Of a stretch of DNA of 64,000 nt, positions 60,861 through 64,000 are shown piece by piece (the first letter of the stretch is position 1; each line of letters begins with the position of its first letter). This DNA comes from Streptomyces sp. Sge12. Lineage in GTDB: Bacteria > Actinomycetota > Actinomycetes > Streptomycetales > Streptomycetaceae. Location: positions 4,022,001-4,086,000 of the forward strand of contig NZ_CP020555.1 of assembly GCF_002080455.1 (NCBI RefSeq), written 5' to 3'. A model generated the notes under the pieces. It was not told the DNA's origin. It did no database searches and saw only the letters and a program-made list of their open reading frames with translations. The position numbers and the translations under genes were made by a program.

Positions 60861-63125
60861 TCAACGGTCCACTGTCTCACTCGTGCCGGACCCGTTCGCG
60901 CTTTGCGCTCCGGTGTCCGGGGACTCGTCACTCGGCTGCGTGCTCTCCTCGGCGGCCGCGCGTGCCGCGACGCGCTTGCGGCTGGCGTACATCTTGATGC
61001 CTGCCAGCACCAGGAGGAGCACACCACCGGCGATCACGAGCATGACGGTGGGCGTGATCTCGGTGGCCTCGACCGTGAACCGGCGTTCCTTCCCGTAGGG
61101 GATGCCGTCCTTGGTGTACAGCTGCGCCGTGACCTCGACGGGACCGCTCGCCGTGGCGTTGGCGGGGAACTTGACCGTCTGGGTGTGGTCGCCCTGCACG
61201 GTGACCTGCTGTTCGGCCTCGCCCTTCTCGCCGAACATCAGGCGGCTCGGGTTCGCGGACTTCACGCGCAGGACCAGGTCGTGGACGTCCTGGACCAGGC
61301 TGTTCTGCACGCTGACCGGGATGGTGGCGCTGTGTCCGGACAGGGTGGCGTCGGACTTGGGGATGACCTTGACCTTCTCGGTGAGGCCGACCAGGTACTC
61401 CTGCACCTGGTCCCGGTAGAGGCGGGCCTCGTCCGGACGCCCGCGCCAGGACGTGGACATCTCCCGGTTGGTCGTGTTGCCGAAGGGGATCTCCACGCGG
61501 TCGGGCGCGGCGAGGATGACCTTGAAGCGGTCGAGGGTGCTCTGCGTGGTGCGGATCTTCTCGAAGGCCGCCACCGGCAGCTCCTGCTTGCGCAGGGCCT
61601 CGGGGTACTGACCGGCGCCCGGTACCTGGGTGGTGGCTCCCGGATCGGGCTTGGCGGCGGCCGCGGCCTCCAGGTCCCCGGGCTGCGTCCAGCGGCCCGC
61701 CTGGAGCCCGCGTACGGCCGCGGCCATCGTCTGCACCTGGCTGACGCTGGGCATCCGCTGCGGGGCGACGACGACGCTGCGCTGCTCGTCGGTCTTCTGA
61801 AGGTTCAGGGCGAGGCTGTGGGCGAGGAAGCGCTGCACGGCGAGCGTGGCCGTCCCCGCGTTCAGCATGTCGCCCTGGAAGGCGGTGGACAGGTCGGCGT
61901 CCGCCACGACGGCGGTGGTGCCGGCGCCGATGGGCCGGGCGGCCGAGGGCGTGTAGCCCAGGGCGCCGCTCTCCACGAGGCTGTCACTGCGGGTGAGGAC
62001 GTTGTGGGCGCCCGCCGAGGTGGCGACGTTGACGATCGAGGGGTCGATGGCGCCGTCCACGGGCCAGGAGAAGTCGGTGGACACCGGGACGTGCAGGACC
62101 GTCTCGACGGCCTGCTTCGCCTTGTCGGTGGCCGGGCGCAGCTGGCCCAGGGTGCCCGAGACGTCCTTGCCGTGATGGGCGAGGGAGGCGAGGTCGGGGT
62201 CGGCGAACGGCAGGGCGACGACCTTCTTGCCCTGGACGGCGGCCTCGAGGGAGCTCAGCCACTGCTCGGCTACGGCCCTGTTCTTGCCCTGGACGGGCTT
62301 GCCGCCCGGGGTGCGGACCCGGTAGCCCTTGGTCATCGCGTCGACCGTGTAGAGCAGGTCGGGGTCGATGACCCAGGTGATAGGCAGGTCCTTGCCGAGG
62401 GTGACCATCTGCTCCAGGCGTCCGCCCGACCTGAGCTCGTCCGCGAGGGAGTCGTCGAGGAAGACCGGGGTCTGGAGCTCGTCGGAGCCCGTCTCCGCCG
62501 TCACGCGGGTGGTGGAGATCAGCGGCCAGACGTAGGTGAGCTGGGAACGCTTGGCAGCGGCCTCGGGCTGCCAGGGCAGGAAGGTCCGCTTGATGCCCAG
62601 GACCTGCTCGGACGGCCGGCTGTCGGTCACCCCCGACAGGGAGACCCCGAGCGGGTAGACGCCGTCCTTGTCCAGCTCCAGCTTGTTCACCGGGATCGTG
62701 AGCGTGAACTGCTGGCTGATCTTGGACGGAAGGGAGGCGATTTTCACCGCGTAGGCCGGGTCGATCTCGCCCGGGTCGGCGCCGGCCCGGAAGCCGGTCC
62801 GCTCCGCCGCCTCGTCGATGGACGAGCGGTCCGTGAGCGCGGGCCCGACGCGCAGGCCGACGTGGGCGTCGGTGATCGTTTCGGAGCCGGTGTTGAGCAC
62901 GGTGCCCTGGATCGTGAGGGTGTCGCCCTTGACCGGCGCCGTGGGGGCCATGGAGACCAGCTGGACATCCACGGACGAGGCCTGCGCGGCCTCGGCCGGG
63001 GGCGCGGGAGCGTAGATCAGCGCGGCCAGCACGGGCGTCCCGGCGAGCAGGACGATCGCGCGCCGCAGCCACCGGCGCCGGACAGGAGCGGGTGATGCCC
63101 CCTGGATGTCTGCCGCCTCGGCCAC
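60861..63125 (-). CDS. DUF6049 secreted membrane-anchored protein
   Basis: 754 residues, GTG 63125. An N-terminal hydrophobic signal (RRAIVLLAGTPVLAALIYAPA) is followed by a beta-rich extracellular region (TLTIQGTVLNTGSETITDAHVGLRVG), a central region with ITWVIDPDLLYTVDAM, and a late Ig-like strand set. One C-terminal helix (PTVMLVIAGGVLLLVLAGI) and a basic tail end it. It is the equivalent of mycobacterial Rv3909, always paired with MurJ; the function is unknown but a cell-wall assembly role is likely. Confidence 0.85.
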   Translation of the reverse strand: MAEAADIQGASPAPVRRRWLRRAIVLLAGTPVLAALIYAPAPPAEAAQASSVDVQLVSMAPTAPVKGDTLTIQGTVLNTGSETITDAHVGLRVGPALTDRSSIDEAAERTGFRAGADPGEIDPAYAVKIASLPSKISQQFTLTIPVNKLELDKDGVYPLGVSLSGVTDSRPSEQVLGIKRTFLPWQPEAAAKRSQLTYVWPLISTTRVTAETGSDELQTPVFLDDSLADELRSGGRLEQMVTLGKDLPITWVIDPDLLYTVDAMTKGYRVRTPGGKPVQGKNRAVAEQWLSSLEAAVQGKKVVALPFADPDLASLAHHGKDVSGTLGQLRPATDKAKQAVETVLHVPVSTDFSWPVDGAIDPSIVNVATSAGAHNVLTRSDSLVESGALGYTPSAARPIGAGTTAVVADADLSTAFQGDMLNAGTATLAVQRFLAHSLALNLQKTDEQRSVVVAPQRMPSVSQVQTMAAAVRGLQAGRWTQPGDLEAAAAAKPDPGATTQVPGAGQYPEALRKQELPVAAFEKIRTTQSTLDRFKVILAAPDRVEIPFGNTTNREMSTSWRGRPDEARLYRDQVQEYLVGLTEKVKVIPKSDATLSGHSATIPVSVQNSLVQDVHDLVLRVKSANPSRLMFGEKGEAEQQVTVQGDHTQTVKFPANATASGPVEVTAQLYTKDGIPYGKERRFTVEATEITPTVMLVIAGGVLLLVLAGIKMYASRKRVAARAAAEESTQPSDESPDTGAQSANGSGTSETVDR

Positions 63126-63309
63126 GCGCTAGCCCGTCCCTCGAAGTGTCAGTGGTCGTCTTTTGTGCGTCTACGCATGGTAACGAGGCCCGCTGTGTGC
63201 GAGTGCCGCGCCTTGCTCCACATGATCGGTCTCGGGGCGGGGCGCCGTGTACCGGGGGCCCGTAAAACGCGGCGGCCCCCGGCGGGCCGGGCACGTACCC
63301 TTTTCTGTT

Positions 63310-64000
63310 GTGCCGAACGCCAACGAAGACAACCCCAGTGCCCTGAGTCAGGTGCAGCTCCGCGCAGTCAGTGAACTGCTGCGGGTCGCTCCTGTCGCCG
63401 ACGAGCTCGGCCGCCGGTTCCAGGAGGCGGGCTTCCGCCTCGCCCTGGTCGGTGGGTCCGTCCGCGACGCGCTGCTGGGGCGTCTCGGCAACGATCTCGA
63501 CTTCACCACCGATGCCCGACCCGAGGACGTTCTGAAGATCGTCCGGCCGTGGGCGGACTCGGTGTGGGACGTCGGCATCGCCTTCGGCACCGTCGGGGCG
63601 CAGAAGAACGCCCGCGTCGGGGACGTCGTGCGGAACTTCCAGATCGAGGTGACGACGTACCGCTCGGAGGCCTACGACCGGACGTCGCGCAAGCCCGAGG
63701 TCTCCTACGGGGACTCGATCGACGAGGACCTGGTCCGCCGGGACTTCACGGTCAACGCCATGGCCCTGGCCCTGCCCGAGCAGCAGTTCATCGACCCGCA
63801 CGGCGGTCTGGAGGACCTGGCCGCCGGCGTGCTGCGCACTCCCGGAACCCCGGAGGACTCGTTCTCGGACGATCCGCTGCGGATGCTGCGGGCGGCGCGG
63901 TTCGCCGCGCAGCTGGACTTCGAGGTCGCCCCGGAGGTCGTGGCGGCCATGAAGGCGATGTCCGAGCGGATCGAGATCGTTTCCGCGGAGCGTGTCCAGG
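63310..64000 (+). CDS. CCA tRNA nucleotidyltransferase (partial)
   Basis: First 230 residues, open to the window edge; GTG 63310. The nucleotidyltransferase motif LALVGGSVRDALLGRLGNDLDFTTDARP carries the metal-binding DLDF, followed by RRDFTVNAMALALPE and the ERhxxE-like DDPLRMLRAARFAAQ. It adds or repairs tRNA 3' CCA, which both tRNA genes here need since CCA is not encoded. No Shine-Dalgarno is seen, but TACCCT ends 8 bases before the GTG, so the transcript may be leaderless. Divergent from the DUF6049 gene. Confidence 0.92.
   Translation, partial: MPNANEDNPSALSQVQLRAVSELLRVAPVADELGRRFQEAGFRLALVGGSVRDALLGRLGNDLDFTTDARPEDVLKIVRPWADSVWDVGIAFGTVGAQKNARVGDVVRNFQIEVTTYRSEAYDRTSRKPEVSYGDSIDEDLVRRDFTVNAMALALPEQQFIDPHGGLEDLAAGVLRTPGTPEDSFSDDPLRMLRAARFAAQLDFEVAPEVVAAMKAMSERIEIVSAERVQ

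Noticed and set aside
56132..60997. A 1621-codon open frame on the plus strand
   Set aside because: Antisense to sigM, the pseudokinase and murJ; low-complexity Gly/Val/Arg/Asp composition and no domain.

Overview
This window is high-GC actinobacterial DNA, almost certainly from Streptomyces or a close relative in the Streptomycetaceae. The evidence is the chromosome-origin gene order (gyrA-gyrB-dciA-recF-gnd-dnaN-oriC-dnaA-rpmH-rnpA-yidD-yidC-khpB-rsmG-parA-parB), an oriC made of scattered TTGTCCACA-type DnaA boxes, five perfect parS sites (GTTTCACGTGAAAC), GTG starts, GTGA/ATGA gene couplings, and an AfsA-type signalling gene.

Left part, about 1-29,700, is accessory. (a) 1-2,475: a truncated SARP regulator and a divergent HTH/NB-ARC (STAND) regulator, with a sharp palindrome between them. 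(b) 2,486-16,523: a compact, mostly leftward operon. A lysine/ornithine N-hydroxylase, a stand-alone cupin and a stand-alone methionyl-tRNA-synthetase-like protein together look like a split version of the hydrazine (N-N bond) machinery that is a fused cupin-MetRS protein in s56-p1 and triacsin biosynthesis. Downstream lie an MFS exporter, two ATP-grasp ligases, a dimethylargininase-family hydrolase (a second copy is divergently transcribed at 15,657), a small conserved protein, an extracellular-solute-binding-like protein with no signal peptide, a YbaK-type tRNA deacylase, a D-amino-acid-oxidase-family flavoenzyme and a YjbR-fusion protein. I infer that it makes a hydrazine-containing amide or pseudo-peptide; the product is not identifiable from sequence. 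(c) 16,586-26,674: a second biosynthetic locus built round an adenylation-thiolation-thioesterase (A-T-TE) synthetase of the polyporic acid/atromentin synthetase type. It also has an O-methyltransferase, an NAD-dependent epimerase, two aromatic-type flavin monooxygenases, an MFS exporter and an ArsR repressor with a visible operator. (d) 26,752-29,700: cytochrome P450, HAD phosphatase and AfsA, suggesting a gamma-butyrolactone/butenolide-like signal module, with repeated elements upstream of afsA.

Right part, about 30,245-64,000, is the conserved core. The boundary is tRNA-Ala(TGC), whose 3' end faces the accessory block, so island insertion there is possible. The core runs: HTH protein, Ser/Thr kinase, secreted membrane protein, DLW-39 protein, tRNA-Ile(GAT), DUF3566 protein, gyrA, gyrB, dciA, recF, gnd, dnaN, oriC, dnaA | rpmH, rnpA, yidD, yidC, khpB/jag, rsmG, parA, parB, a GNAT gene, trxA, trxB, an anti-sigma/ECF sigma pair, a MurJ-associated pseudokinase, murJ, a DUF6049 secreted protein and the 5' part of the CCA-adding enzyme gene.

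Replication (dnaA, dnaN, gyrAB, recF, dciA), segregation (parAB/parS) and cell-envelope assembly (yidC, murJ) are therefore next to specialised metabolism, a rather unusual place for biosynthetic clusters in Streptomyces. No CRISPR array, rRNA operon or transposase was seen.
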